Of a stretch of DNA of 64,000 nt, positions 1-11,164 are shown one piece after another. A program made the position numbers and the translations under genes. The stretch lies in NCBI GenBank assembly GCA_004764695.1, contig SMSO01000031.1:5317048-5381047 (forward strand). Direction: 5' to 3'. The first letter of the stretch is position 1. The number at the start of each line of letters is the position of its first letter. The DNA comes from Schizochytrium sp. TIO01 (Eukaryota > Sar > Bigyra > Thraustochytrida > Thraustochytriidae). The notes beneath the pieces are model-generated. The model saw only the letters and a program-made list of their open reading frames with translations, did not search any database and was not told where the DNA came from.

Positions 1-19
1 AGGTAAGCATAAGAATACA

Positions 20-58
20 GGTAGGTAGGTAGGTAGGTAGGTAGGTAGGAGGTAGGTA
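20..58. repeat. (GTAG)n microsatellite
   Basis: About eight nearly perfect GTAG units, with one interruption near the 3' end. Confidence 0.9.
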
Positions 59-89
59 TTTACTTTTAAATTCAATTAACTCAATTAAG

Positions 90-163
90 AATGAATGAAG
101 GGATGAAGGAATGAATGAATGAATGAATGAATGAATGAATGAATGAATGAATGAATGAATGAA
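90..163. repeat. (GAAT)n microsatellite
   Basis: Tetranucleotide GAAT array with a few GAAG variants at its left end. The same unit recurs at 642-661 and 817-891, so the motif has expanded independently several times within 1 kb. Confidence 0.9.
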
Positions 164-520
164 TTAAACAAATAATGAATTAAAATATACTTATAAAAGA
201 ATTCTTCTGGAAATTAGCTGCAGCAGCACTCTTCTGTCCCCAGTAGCATGTTCTTCTTTTCATATTTTGTTACTTAAAGGCAATAATTGTAATGATAAAA
301 TTCGATACATAGCTTTCCAAAGCAAGCTAGCTTGACTGTTAAGCGAATGGGGTACGCGCTCGGACCCCTCCCTCAAGACCCACTCAGTCCTCGAGTGAGC
401 GTAAGCTTGTTCGGAGGAGGGCCAAGAGAACGCAATTTGGCAAGTGCACTCAGGCCGCTGCCTGCTTCTCGAGGGAACCGACGCAGACAGCCCTCCCTTG
501 TTACTCCAGGCGGTTTGCAA

Positions 521-568
521 TACATACATACATATATGCATGCATACATACAAGCATGCATGCATACA
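521..568. repeat. (CATA/GCAT)n microsatellite
   Basis: Alternating CATA and GCAT units, imperfect. Confidence 0.8.
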
Positions 569-816
569 AGAAGCATGGATGGCAGAACAGCCAGCGAAGC
601 AATTCCAATTTCTTTGTGGCAAGCAGTGGAGGAAGAAGCAGAATGAATGAATGAATGAATATGAGCGTGAAGTCAGTCTCTTAGCACTTGGATAAAACAG
701 AAACAACTTCCCACTGACACCTCACAACGTACGGAGCACAAAAGGAACTCTCGGATAGGTGAAATAACTTAGTTGTTTCAGAGAATGAAGGAAGGAAGAG
801 TATTCAGAATGTGAAT

Positions 817-891
817 ATGAATGAATGAATGAATGAAGGAATGAATGAATGAATGAAGGAATGAATGAAGGAATGAATGAAGGAATGAAGG
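817..891. repeat. (GAAT/GAAG)n microsatellite
   Basis: Interrupted array of GAAT and GAAG units, related to the arrays at 90-163 and 642-661. Confidence 0.85.
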
Positions 892-1197
892 ATAGAGAGT
901 AGCAGCAGCAGGGGTACGCAGACGAGCGTGATGATGTTTTTGCAGGTTCCTTATCTCTAATTGAAATGAGATGGGATGAAGTGGGATGAAAATGAAAGAA
1001 AACGATGCACAAACGCATGAACACACGAATAAGTGAGGGATAATTGAACTACCCGTGGAGTTGACTTGACGTGAGTGCGATGATGCGCGCTATAGCTAGA
1101 AAGAGGTTGATGCGGGAATGGAGAAAGGGCCATGCCAATAAACGAACTAGCGAAAATGAATGAGAGCATGGAGGTAGGCACTTCCTCTCTCTCTGTC

Positions 1198-1233
1198 TAT
1201 CTATCGATCGATCGATCGATCGATCTATCGACC
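1198..1233. repeat. (TATC/GATC)n microsatellite
   Basis: TATC units flank about five perfect self-complementary GATC units. Confidence 0.85.
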
Positions 1234-1738
1234 TATCGCGACTCTAGTTTAAGGCGGCCTTGGAGAAAGAGTTTTTTTCCCTCTGAGCACTCGCTCCTTT
1301 TTCTTTTCTTCCTTCCTTTCGCCAAGAGCGTCTCTCAACCACCTCAGTGTCATTATTTATTTCGCTTTGTTGGCGAAGTTTGATGAAAGTTTGTTTTGCT
1401 TTGCCTCTCTTTTTTTCAATAACTTAAATTTTTTGTTTAAAGTAATAAAACATTTAAAGTAAAGTTGGAAGGTGGGGGAGGAGGTGTCTAGCAAGGCGTA
1501 CAGTTTAGCATAGATGTACCAATATGACATGTTCTTGATCTTGAAAATAGCACCGTACGAAAGAAAGAAGAGAGAGTGGAGGGAGCAGAGTATAGTAGAA
1601 ACACTAACAGTCACCTTGCTATGGCTGAATGATATCTTAATGTTGTTGTTTTTATTTTAATAATAAAAATAAAAATAAAATAATAATGTGCATTTGAGTA
1701 CTGTAATTATAAAACATGTGATTCACTCGTCTTATCAT

Positions 1739-1795
1739 TTTTGTTTTGTTTTGTATTGTTTTGTTTTGTTTGTTTTGTTTTGTACTATATTGTTT
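1739..1795. repeat. (TTTTG)n microsatellite
   Basis: T-rich pentanucleotide array with imperfect units. Confidence 0.8.
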
Positions 1796-1993
1796 TTAAG
1801 TATTGATTGGAAGGGCACTTAAAATGAATAAAAGAGCTGAAGAAGAGAGAGAAAGCTGCAAACACAAAAAGAGGAAACAGACGACTCAGAGGAAATCACT
1901 GATCATAAAGGCACCTGCAGCAAATCCTCGATTCAATCGATCGCAGCGGCTGCATCGTCAGGACAGGGAAAAGCAGCAAGCAAACGAGCAAGC

Positions 1994-2020
1994 CAGCGAG
2001 CGAGCGAGCGAGCGAGCGAG
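1994..2020. repeat. (GAGC)n tract just upstream of the ankyrin gene
   Basis: Six to seven GCGA/GAGC units end about 30 bases before the chosen ATG. Related GAGC/GCTC tracts occur near 13.03 kb, 17.44 kb and 62.38 kb. Confidence 0.85.
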
Positions 2021-2050
2021 CCCATCGCAGAGGCGAAGGCATCGTGAGTG

Positions 2051-4826
2051 ATGGCAGCAGCAACGCGAGATCGCAGGCCCGCGGCGTCTCTCGCATCGGA
2101 GACGTCGCGGAGCTCCGATGGCTGTGATGATGAAGATGAAGATGCAGCTATGGCCACAGCCGGGACAATGAATGAACTCGGATTCGCAGGTGCTGCGAGG
2201 ACAGCAGCGCGTAAAAGGCAGCTCTTTAGAGCCCGTGCAAGAAGGGCTTTCACTGAGAAACCTGAAAGTCACGGGCGTAAAGAGGCAGATGAAAGGCACA
2301 TGGAGCGGAGTTCGAACGAGATCTGGCGAGTCCATCAATTGGAGATGCAAATGCAAGAGCGCTTGAGCATGCACCATCAAATACAACACCAACACCAACA
2401 CCAACACCAACATCAAAGGCAGACGAGGCAACAAGGCGACCCAACAGCGACAGCGGCGCTGGACTCAGTCTTCTGGGTGGCGAGACTACTTGGCGCAGAG
2501 CCCAAGAAAATGGAGGTTGGCAAGACAATGACAGCAAGGCTGGGAACGCTCGAGAGACCTGGGGTGGACTCTGCAGCAGGACAAAGACTTGCAGAAATCA
2601 GAAACCAATTGCACAGACACCAGCTTGTGGAACAGGTTAGGACCGTGCAAAGCTTGCCGCTTACTTTGCCGCAGGCACAAAGGCAGCATCAACAGACAGT
2701 GGAGGGGAACCCCGAAGAGACCCGGGTTAACACGCAAGCGCAGCGTTCATTGCGTCAAGAAAACTTTGGGGAAGGACCAAAAGACCAGGTTCGGGAGCAG
2801 AGCTACCCGACCGTACAAAATGATGTCGGCAGTTCTCTTACAGAAAGAGGTAATCCTGCGTTGGCATCAACAACATCGCCAACTCTAGCATTATTATCGC
2901 CACAACACCCGATACAGGGAGACATGTCGGGTTTTGTGGCTACCAGGCACCGCCAGGTTGAAGCTTGGAAACCGTCGAGGGCCGAAGGTGCAGCAATGTT
3001 AGCATCAGCTGCAATGCTAGGAAACAAGACCATAAGCCCATTCGCGTTATCTAGTGATCATTATCGTACCTTCCTTTGGCTAGAGTCAGGGAAACGCAAA
3101 CTTCTGCGCATGGAAGCGAAACTTGAACGAAAGCGTGCGCGGAGCGCATCCCTCGAGGCAGAAACTGTACAACCCATGGAGAAAAATGCGAAACTACCAG
3201 CAGTATGCAAACGAGCAACATGCTGCCCTGCAAGTAGGGCGTGCAGAATCATAAGTAATAACAAAAGTAGCAACAGCATTAGCACTCACAGTAACATGGA
3301 GAACGAAAGCTCGAATCACTGTGAAGACTTTCGCTCGCCAGATTACTGCTGGAAGGATGGGCAGAACATGTTGGTACGGGCGGTATCATGCACTGAGCAC
3401 AGCAATGCACATCAGCTGCGCAAGCTTTTGCGCAAATCCAAGTCGCTCCTCGGAAATACACAAGCTGCATGTGTTGCTCTACAATGCCTTCATCGCTGCT
3501 GCGTCACCCGCGGTTCAAGTCGAGTCACAAAGGTTATCATTCGCTTTCTTCACCTTACTGCCAAGGGCTGGGATGAAGAAGAAATCTCAATTCCTGATGA
3601 ATGGATGGATCCAAGCCTTGCAGGTGCGAATGCATCAATGCTTTGCGAAGCAGTCCGTTATGGTTCTTATGAAACAGCATCTGCGTTACTGCACGAGTCT
3701 GCCTCGTCCCCAATGCATTGCATGGCCGCTAACTGTACACCTTTAGTTGTTGCTGTCTACCAAAACAACGACCCAAATGACCCGCTTGCTACTGGAACGT
3801 GGTGCTGACGCAAATTCGCAAATGTCAACCAACAATATAACTCCTCTTGCCGTAGCCGCTGTGCGCGGAAATATCGAGTGTGCTCGTGTGCTTGTTTCAG
3901 CAGGTGCAGATCCCAACTCCCCATCTCTTGACGGTACCACGCCGCTGATGTGGGCTGTCCAAGTAAACAATAAGGCTATGGTGGAGTTCCTTCTTTCTTC
4001 AGGTGCTGATGTGAACCTGTGCAAAACAAATGGATCCTCGCCCATTATCGTAGCTGTTCGACATGGCCGAGCCAACATGATTCCCCTGCTCGCTCAATAC
4101 GGCGGCGACCCAAACCTTGTTCTTTCAAATGGGGCTACTGCGTTAATCCTTGCTAGTGCAAATGGAGACTTGGAAGCAGTAGATCATTTGCTCCAGATGA
4201 ATTCGGACACTACAAAACGCTTAAACTCAGGAGCACATGCCCTAGCGTACGCGTGCCATCGCGGGCATCGGGATGTTATAATTCGTTGCATTGCTCATCC
4301 TGGCGCCTTGCCAGCGGCCGACTTTGATCGGCTTTTGCTAATTGCCTCGATTAAGAAGCACTCTGCAATCGAAGAATGGCTTAAGCTCTACAAAAAACAT
4401 GGCCGTTTTACTGAATTGCATTTTACATGCTCACTTGGTATGCTTGCAAGGACCTATGGCTTACTGCGATGCCATGGACGTTTCTCAGAGTTGGATCGAG
4501 AGGTGCTCCCTCGAATCTCCCTTCCTTATACACGCCCATACGTTGAGCTTGCGTTAGCCCCATACTCTATTCGCAATGCATACCTGTGGCCTCAGCCTTT
4601 CAATGCGGTCGTGAATGCAGTTATTGACTCTACGTCTGGTGGGCAATACCGAGATATCTTTCTGCATGTATTCTCATTTTGTGATCGAGATTGGTTTGGA
4701 TCCTGCGAATGCACAAAAAATAAACCTCGCATGGGTACAACAATTGTCAGCACAGATGGACACGCCAGTAGTGACGGTAACCAACAGCAACAAAGCGACA
4801 CCCGCTTACCTGCCACTTCCGCCTGA
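2051..4826 (+). pseudogene. Ankyrin-repeat protein gene with one frame break
   Basis: Two overlapping frames form one gene. The first (2051 to stop 3806-3808) encodes about 585 residues: a low-complexity, Arg/Gln/His-rich N-terminal part with a (His-Gln)n run near residue 115, then the start of an ankyrin array. The second (read from about 3780 to stop 4824-4826) continues the array with about five more repeats, each with the GADxN or GADPN turn, then a C-terminal region of about 150 residues I do not recognise. Dropping one base near 3779 joins TPLVVAVYQNNDPN to TRLLLERGADAN with exact ankyrin spacing, giving 924 residues. No AG lies between the last frame-1 and first frame-3 ankyrin residues, so an intron does not explain the break. 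It may be a sequencing error, a real null allele or +1 frameshifting. ATG 2051 is chosen because it is the first in-frame ATG after the GAGC leader. Ankyrin arrays bind proteins; the partner is unknown. Confidence 0.75.
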
Positions 4827-6398
4827 TTCGCCAATCAACGAAGAGACCTACTCTTGTTGAAGTTTTACTCGACCTCATCTCATGACATCCTTTTTTTTTT
4901 TTTTTTCAATGTGCCTGTTGGCAGGTTGTTGTATGCTTGCCCATAGACATTTCCCCCCATTGTGTTGTGGTGGATGATTTGTGTATCAAAATGCTGATCC
5001 GAGTATGTTACTGTTGAGAAACATTGCAAGGTATCTTCACTATTTGCACACAACCAACAGGTGGCAAACAACGAATATCTAAAGTGTCCAGTTGTCTTTA
5101 GATCTATTTATAAACCGACCAATGCAAGCGAGAGGAAGGACTAAGTTTGATGGGAAATTTCTTGCATTCAGGTCACCAAAGCTATATTCTTTGTGATTTA
5201 GTTTTGAAACTGTGTTGTTAGGTGTGCTAGCTTATATCAGCATACCGTGCAAATTTACTCTTACTTCGAGTAGTTGTAGAGGTTGTTCGTTTAGTGGCGA
5301 TTAAGCCAAGAATCAAGGCTTTGCTTTGAATATTACTTATGTTAGCGAACTCTTCTTGAGGCTTCGCGTAAAACTCGTATCTTAGTATTGTTGAATATCC
5401 AAGTGAGATGTTGAAGAATGAGAACTGAGAGAGGAGTTCTTCGGAGGAACATTTTAAGATCACTCGAACAAATCCGGAAACCCTTATTATTGTAAAGGAT
5501 GAAAAGTATTGCGACGTTGATGATAACAACGATGATATGTTTTTATTAATAATAAATGATGTGTTTATTCTTCTTCAGTAACGAATGATTCTCATAATGT
5601 TTGATTGACTTGTGTCATATGTCATTGAGCAGAGCAAAGTAGACAACATTTCCAATGTAGATATCTCTCAACATGTAAATACATTTTTTTGCAAGATAGG
5701 TTATATTCAAGCATGTTTTCTGCATTCGTTTACACAACAAGATCAAGAGCAATCAAAATCAAAAAATCAGCCTCAGCACTACGGCGGATAGACACAGAGA
5801 TCATCACATATGCTTGAGCTTCTAACGAGGAAATTAATAGCGTAGGTGCATGCATTGAAGTAATCAATAGTTGGCTGAACGAAATTGATTTCAAATTCCT
5901 TTTCTTTTAAAAAAAAATGGTTGGATGTTTTTACTGTGCATATACGTGCTGAAACGGAGGGAGGGCTGGAGCCGTCACACTCAAGTGCGATGACCCCAGC
6001 CGTGTATCCTTTACGAGAACCATGGGGTTGAACGAGAGGTGTAATTATCGTCTGGCGCGAAGCATGAAACGACGCGAAGAACAAAAGGAGACATAATCCC
6101 CCCTTCCTTCTTGAGGCTTCGTCGTTGTTCTTCTGCCAGAAGAAGAAGAGCAGAGGGCAAGACTACCTCAGGAGGGTAGCACTCCCCTCTTAAAGTGCAG
6201 GTCAAACTATTTATGAATGAGACCTAGTTTAGGTCCTTCCTTAGATATAATTGCTGCTGGACGGACGAGAATCTTTTCAAGATTATGTGAGGAAAAGAAC
6301 TCACTGACGAGTGAAAAGATACGCAGTGTTAGGAATGCTAGCATGGCATGAAATGGAAAAGATGGTCGAAGAAGAGCGGCGTGGTTATTCCATACCAT
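4827..6398. other. Gene-free spacer between convergent 3' ends
   Basis: Contains the 3' flanks of the ankyrin gene (+) and eIF2B-epsilon (-). A T17-18 run lies near 4889-4906. No reading frame with recognisable content and no tRNA-like fold was seen. Confidence 0.7.
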
Positions 6399-8795
6399 TT
6401 ACTCGTCGTCCTCTGTCTCCGAGCCATCTTCATCGGATCCATCTTCCTCGTCAGAGTCCTCTTCATCAGAGTCTTCTTCTTCCTCTTCGGTAATTTGGGA
6501 CAGCACAAGCTGAGTTACTGGCGAGTTGACAATAACGTCAGGGACACCAGTGGTGCTGTGTAATTCGGACCATTTCATGGCAGCTTCGTCAGAAATAATA
6601 TCCTCCTGGTATAAGTTACTGAGGATAAAAGGAAAGGCAGCCTGTGCGTGTTCAAGATCCTTGCGCACAGAGAGTTGTGCCTCCTTCTGGTTAAACACGC
6701 GGTTCTGCACAGCAAGACCCACACCGGCAGCGTGCTCGGGTCCGTAAAGGAGAAGGAGTTCCAGGCTGGTAATCAGTGCCACAGTCTGAGGAACATCGCT
6801 GCAGAGCTTCACAAGCGATGGGTGCCAGCGCTTGATTTCCTTGAGCATCTTTGCAACAGCAACCTCCTTGCTGGGCGGAGGTGGGGCCAGAGCTGGTGCC
6901 AACATGATAGCCGCTGTAGCAAGTACAAGGTCCTCAAAGGAACGATTCTCTGCGTACTTGTAGCAGTTAAGTTCCAGCAGAACGTTATCGTGCTCAATAA
7001 CATCGGCGCTGCCAAGTGCATTAACAAGATCAGCGACACCGCGAGTGAAACGAGCGTCGTCGTTCAGACCTACGGTTCCTACAACAGCTTCCTCTTCCTC
7101 CTCTTCCTCCTCAAGGCTTGGGAAGCCGCTAAAGAGCACCTCACGAGCAGACTCGAGCTCGTGGCATCCCATAGAGTCACTGAGAGACAGAAAGCTCTCG
7201 TCAGAGAAGTGTTCGGCCTTCATGGTCTCGCGAGCCCACTTGGGTGTAGGGAAACGGCTGGCACGTTCCTTATCTGTGTAGATGTACCCCTTGCCATCCA
7301 CGCCAACGATCTCAACTGTGTGCTCTGCCTCTTCACTGTCCTCATCGCCAACGCCAGCTCCAGGTTTAGAGTTGGAAGCGTTGTCAGAATCATCATCGTC
7401 TCCTTCAAGATCGGAAAAGTCACCAAAGTCAGAATCATCGTCTTGGCCAGCTTCATCGTCCGCAGCACCACTGCGAGTTGTGATACGGGAGAATGGAGGA
7501 ACTTCCGCGTTAGCACTGATAACAACGCCAAAGGAGAGGACGGAGCCACGTCCAATTTTAGCGCCAGCACCGATGACAACGCCATTACAGAGCACGGCAG
7601 ATTCTACAATGGCACCTTCACCAATAGAAACATCACCCCAAAGATAAGAACCAGAAACCTTTGCGCTGCGACCAACATAGCAGTCATCTCCCAGAATACT
7701 TGTGACGATAGCAGCACCTTCATCAACCTCAGTATTGGCGCCAATCATGCAGCTCTCACCAATGCTTGCCGATCGAGCAACACGGACCCCTTGATCACGG
7801 TAACGGAGTCCACGCTCCACTGCGTAGGTGGTCTTCTCCGTTGACCAGTTTGCATCAGGCACAAGCGGATACAGCCATCTGCGCACCACATCTCTGGAGA
7901 TAGCGTCGTAGGTCCTAAAGCACCTCACACGGCATGCGTAGTCGCTTTGCGATGTGAGTTCATGGGCATGGATCCTGTATCCGAGCTCATGGTTCTGAAC
8001 TTCATTTCGTACGTAGTCTCTTCGAAGGTCCTCATAATCATAGTTCTCCGCAATTTGGAGAAGCATCTCTGGAGAGCAAATGTCCACATTGCAGTCCAAA
8101 AGGTCATATCTGAACTCTACACTTGGGAACTCGTCCATCAGCTCCCCATTCTTGAAGCTCGTGCGGGATGTGTCCAAGTTGTTATCATACTTGAGAATCT
8201 GCTTTGTGCGAGCGTCCACCGCCAGCAGCAGCTCCTCGGACAGCGGCCTGATCCTGTTCTTCACCTGGTCCACCCTGCTGAAGAGCATCGTCATGACGTT
8301 GTTTTTATCATCCTTCCTTCGGGCCTCATGGGCCTCTAACACAGGTCCGAGGCGAATATTGGAAACTACATCTCCGCTCACCAGTACAAAGGGGTCCGAG
8401 CGAATCACGTCCATGCTATCGAGTTCGCGCAGAGCGTGGCAGGCGTTGCGGGCAGCGCGAAGCTTGAGCACGCGGACCACGGGATCCTCGCTGCGGCCCC
8501 ATCGCGAGCTGGACAGGTAAGCCTCAACCTGGTCACCGAGCCAGCCGCACACCACGAAGACTTCCTTTACGCCAGAGTCTGCGAGAAACTCAAGCGTGTA
8601 CTCAATGAGAGGAACATTTGCAAGCGGAAGCAGCGCTTTTGGAGTCTCAAAGGTCACAGGACGTAAACGCTCCTCAAAAGAGTCCGCAAAGACAACCGCC
8701 TGGAGAGGTGCCTTGTCGGACTTCGCGGCAAGAGCGGCCTCCTCACTGGCAGCAGCGTCCACGGACTTCTTGCCACCACGCTTCTTGCCCGCCAT
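6399..8795 (-). CDS. EIF2B5: Translation initiation factor eIF2B subunit epsilon
   Basis: This is the catalytic subunit of eIF2B, the GDP/GTP exchange factor for eIF2 in translation initiation (cytosol). The 798-residue product has the family order. A nucleotidyltransferase-like domain (about 32-260) carries the LRPVTFETPKALLPLANVPL start. Left-handed beta-helix hexapeptide repeats follow (about 330-440, e.g. GANTEV, GDDCYVG, GDVSIGEGAIV). An acidic linker leads to a C-terminal W2/HEAT domain (about 610-780) ending in an aromatic/acidic box (LYQEDIISDEAAMKW). The tail is strongly acidic (EEEEEDSDEEDSDEED type), as in other epsilon subunits. The start is the ATG at 8793-8795; upstream in-frame codons are non-ATG. 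Length fits the family (about 700-800). Single exon. The catalytic exchange activity resides in the W2 region in known members. Confidence 0.95.
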   Translation of the reverse strand: MAGKKRGGKKSVDAAASEEAALAAKSDKAPLQAVVFADSFEERLRPVTFETPKALLPLANVPLIEYTLEFLADSGVKEVFVVCGWLGDQVEAYLSSSRWGRSEDPVVRVLKLRAARNACHALRELDSMDVIRSDPFVLVSGDVVSNIRLGPVLEAHEARRKDDKNNVMTMLFSRVDQVKNRIRPLSEELLLAVDARTKQILKYDNNLDTSRTSFKNGELMDEFPSVEFRYDLLDCNVDICSPEMLLQIAENYDYEDLRRDYVRNEVQNHELGYRIHAHELTSQSDYACRVRCFRTYDAISRDVVRRWLYPLVPDANWSTEKTTYAVERGLRYRDQGVRVARSASIGESCMIGANTEVDEGAAIVTSILGDDCYVGRSAKVSGSYLWGDVSIGEGAIVESAVLCNGVVIGAGAKIGRGSVLSFGVVISANAEVPPFSRITTRSGAADDEAGQDDDSDFGDFSDLEGDDDDSDNASNSKPGAGVGDEDSEEAEHTVEIVGVDGKGYIYTDKERASRFPTPKWARETMKAEHFSDESFLSLSDSMGCHELESAREVLFSGFPSLEEEEEEEEAVVGTVGLNDDARFTRGVADLVNALGSADVIEHDNVLLELNCYKYAENRSFEDLVLATAAIMLAPALAPPPPSKEVAVAKMLKEIKRWHPSLVKLCSDVPQTVALITSLELLLLYGPEHAAGVGLAVQNRVFNQKEAQLSVRKDLEHAQAAFPFILSNLYQEDIISDEAAMKWSELHSTTGVPDVIVNSPVTQLVLSQITEEEEEDSDEEDSDEEDGSDEDGSETEDDE

Positions 8796-11083
8796 CGCAG
8801 CCAAAGGTGGAGACAACGAAAGGAGATGAAACTAGCTCAACAAAGGCAGATCTGTACACCAGAGACGCAGCTCAAGCAGGAGCAACGCCGGGACAAGGGG
8901 GCAAACTGAGGTGTTTGCAGAGCTAGCGAGCAATCGCTTGCTTGCCTGCTTTTGCTTTGCGTGCTTGCTTGCTGCTCGCTTTGCTTGTCAAAAGCAAAAG
9001 AGGGAGAGATGGATGGATAGTTAGAAGACATGGCAGTGCCTAGGAGCTATATATATGTTACTAATGCTCTTCTTTGGAGGCGGGATTTGGGCACCGGAAA
9101 GGTAACAAAGAGAAGATTATGGGTATTAGTATGCGAAATGGGTATCCTGGGTCCCCTGACGTAGAGCATGTGCGAGGCTCTGGAGATGGTTTGCAATATG
9201 CACTGAAAGTGAATGACGATGTTACAAGTGTGAGCTGATTGTTAGTGAAGATAGTTGAAGGAGTTTGGAACAGGTGTTTCAGATTTGAGAAGTCAATCCT
9301 AACGATTTTTGGATGAAGAGTGTTGACTTGTATTTGAGATCTTGTAGTGTAACAGTTGAAAGGAGTTGCCGTTGTAATAATCTTTAGCTTCGAAATCGCC
9401 TCCTCTATATCTCATACATGGTTCAAGTTTCATTTCTCAGACTTTTAATTTTGATAGCCGTCCGAATCTGTTTGCTGATTTTTTCTATGGAGAGGGAAGC
9501 TAAGACAGGACAATAGAAATAACTCACGCTAACAAACAGTAAATTCCCTTTGATCATGCTTCAAATCCCCTGAATGGGAAGTATACATTAGATATACCCA
9601 TATATATATAGTTATTCTTCCTAGCAAAGTATTCTGCAATAATCCCGTTTTCGTTCCCAAATAGACATGTATATTTCATCAATGTCATGTCCCTCGTAAA
9701 ATCTATTTAAAAAATCATTTTAAAGTTTGTCATAATAGAATATAGTACCCGATCAATTTGTGTTTCTCTTTACAACGAAAACACAAACCACGAACGTGGT
9801 GTTGGTCCTTTCCTTGAGTTTACCGTGCCTGTCGATGATAGAACTACCGATTAATAGGGCTATTGTATTCTGCATTGGATTGGGCGGATTAAAAGATCTA
9901 TGTGGCCCACTAAAATTTGATCATTAAGCCAAGTTTTCAATGAAACCCATACAATGTTGCAAGAGTAAAAGTTGACACACTTGTGTTTATCAGTGGGCCA
10001 CATATATTTTCACTTTCAATCGAGCTTGCGTAAAACAAGAGAGACTGAAATGGCCCAATTAGCTTATTTTAGGTGTAGGCAATCGGCAACTATAATCATT
10101 CCAACTCCAACGCGGGTGTTCGTTTCTTAATTTTATAGTTGAGCTCGATTATCAGCATTCAATCTATCAGTATTCTGAGGTTGTTTTCTTAAAAGTACTT
10201 GCACTAAATTTTACAAGCATATTTAACGTGATGATCTTCTCAAGTTTTTATGTGCACTCTCATGGACAATTTCAGCTATTTTATAGTCTGCGATGTAGAT
10301 TCAGATGATTTCATAGCCAGAAAGGAGCATAAAACAAGCCCGTCAATAAGAATTTTTATGGATGAAACCCTTGTTATGGAGATCACTAAGTGCAATCAAT
10401 ATACATTCCGTCATGGAGGAACGTCTACTCAGGTAAGGTCACAGGAGCCACCCAAGTGTTGAAAACCTCACCAATAAAATGCAGATTACGAAAACGACCC
10501 TCGTACATTGTCATTCCATATCGAAAAAGATCTATATTGACTTCATTATTTTCATCCCAAAATCCTAAGCACCAACCTACGGTGATGTACCAAATTAGTC
10601 TAGCGGCATCCTGAGATGCGAAATGGGAAAGTCTCATCGAAGACTGATGACAACATTGCAAAGAGAAAGCATGCTGATCATAAACTTTCGTAACGAGTCT
10701 TATTCATCCTTGTATCTGTCGAAAGCGCTGTTTGCTAAGGTTAGCACTAATAATGATAAAACTAAGAGATGCCCGGTCGTAAACTCCCATCCACGTTTTG
10801 TTCTGCTTTCATAAGTGGGTGGATGTTGCCACCAAGGCAGACAAGACGCAAATCCAAAAGGTTAGATTTGAGAGGTAAAAAAGAATAATAATGAGAACTG
10901 TAAAGGTTGAGAGAAAAGAAATTTGATTGAAAGTGTTCATTTATGGGCAATGGGTTATGTATGAGTATGAGAATGCAGTACTACACGGACTGCCGGGATG
11001 CTGAAGAACTTGCGAGGAAGCACCAAAGCCTACGACTCGTTCGCTCCTTCAAGGCACCGCGACAGAAGTTACATCTCAGCAAC
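8796..11083. other. Gene-free spacer between eIF2B-epsilon and actin
   Basis: The part next to eIF2B-epsilon (8796-9000) is rich in AAGC/GAGC-like units and is probably its 5' leader. A TATATATAT string at 9048-9056, about 250 bases upstream of the ATG, could be a TATA box. The rest is AT-rich, with a MITE-like inverted-repeat element at 9901-10002. The right end is the actin 3' flank. No coding content recognised. Confidence 0.65.
9901..10002. mobile_element. MITE-like element, 11-bp terminal inverted repeats, TA flanks
   Basis: TGTGGCCCACT (9901-9911) and its exact reverse complement AGTGGGCCACA (9992-10002) bound a 102-base AT-rich segment with no coding capacity. Both ends are flanked by TA (9899-9900 and 10003-10004). 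TA duplication is the insertion signature of Tc1/mariner-type transposases. I found no second copy in the window, so this could be a chance inverted repeat. Confidence 0.45.
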
Positions 11084-11132
11084 TTAGAAGCACTTGCGGT
11101 GGACGATCGAGGGTCCAGACTCGTCGTACTCC

Positions 11133-11164
<32 letters not shown>

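Larger units (their letters stand above)
1..2050. other. Gene-free, repeat-rich 5' flank of the ankyrin gene
   Basis: No convincing coding region is seen. The stretch is dominated by tetranucleotide and pentanucleotide tandem repeats: (GTAG)n, (GAAT)n, (CATA)n, (GATC)n and (TTTTG)n, with AT-rich DNA between them. Open frames here run through the repeats and have repeat-derived composition (for example serine/phenylalanine/histidine runs), so I do not call them genes. The last about 250 bases, with a (GAGC)n tract, are probably promoter and 5' leader of the gene that starts at 2051. Confidence 0.7.

Noticed and set aside
1-900. Possible telomeric or subtelomeric repeat at the window start
   Set aside because: The repeats are GTAG and GAAT units, not TTAGGG or a similar telomere unit.
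6648-7844. 398-codon plus-strand frame inside eIF2B-epsilon
   Set aside because: Antisense shadow of a well-conserved gene with no recognisable domain.
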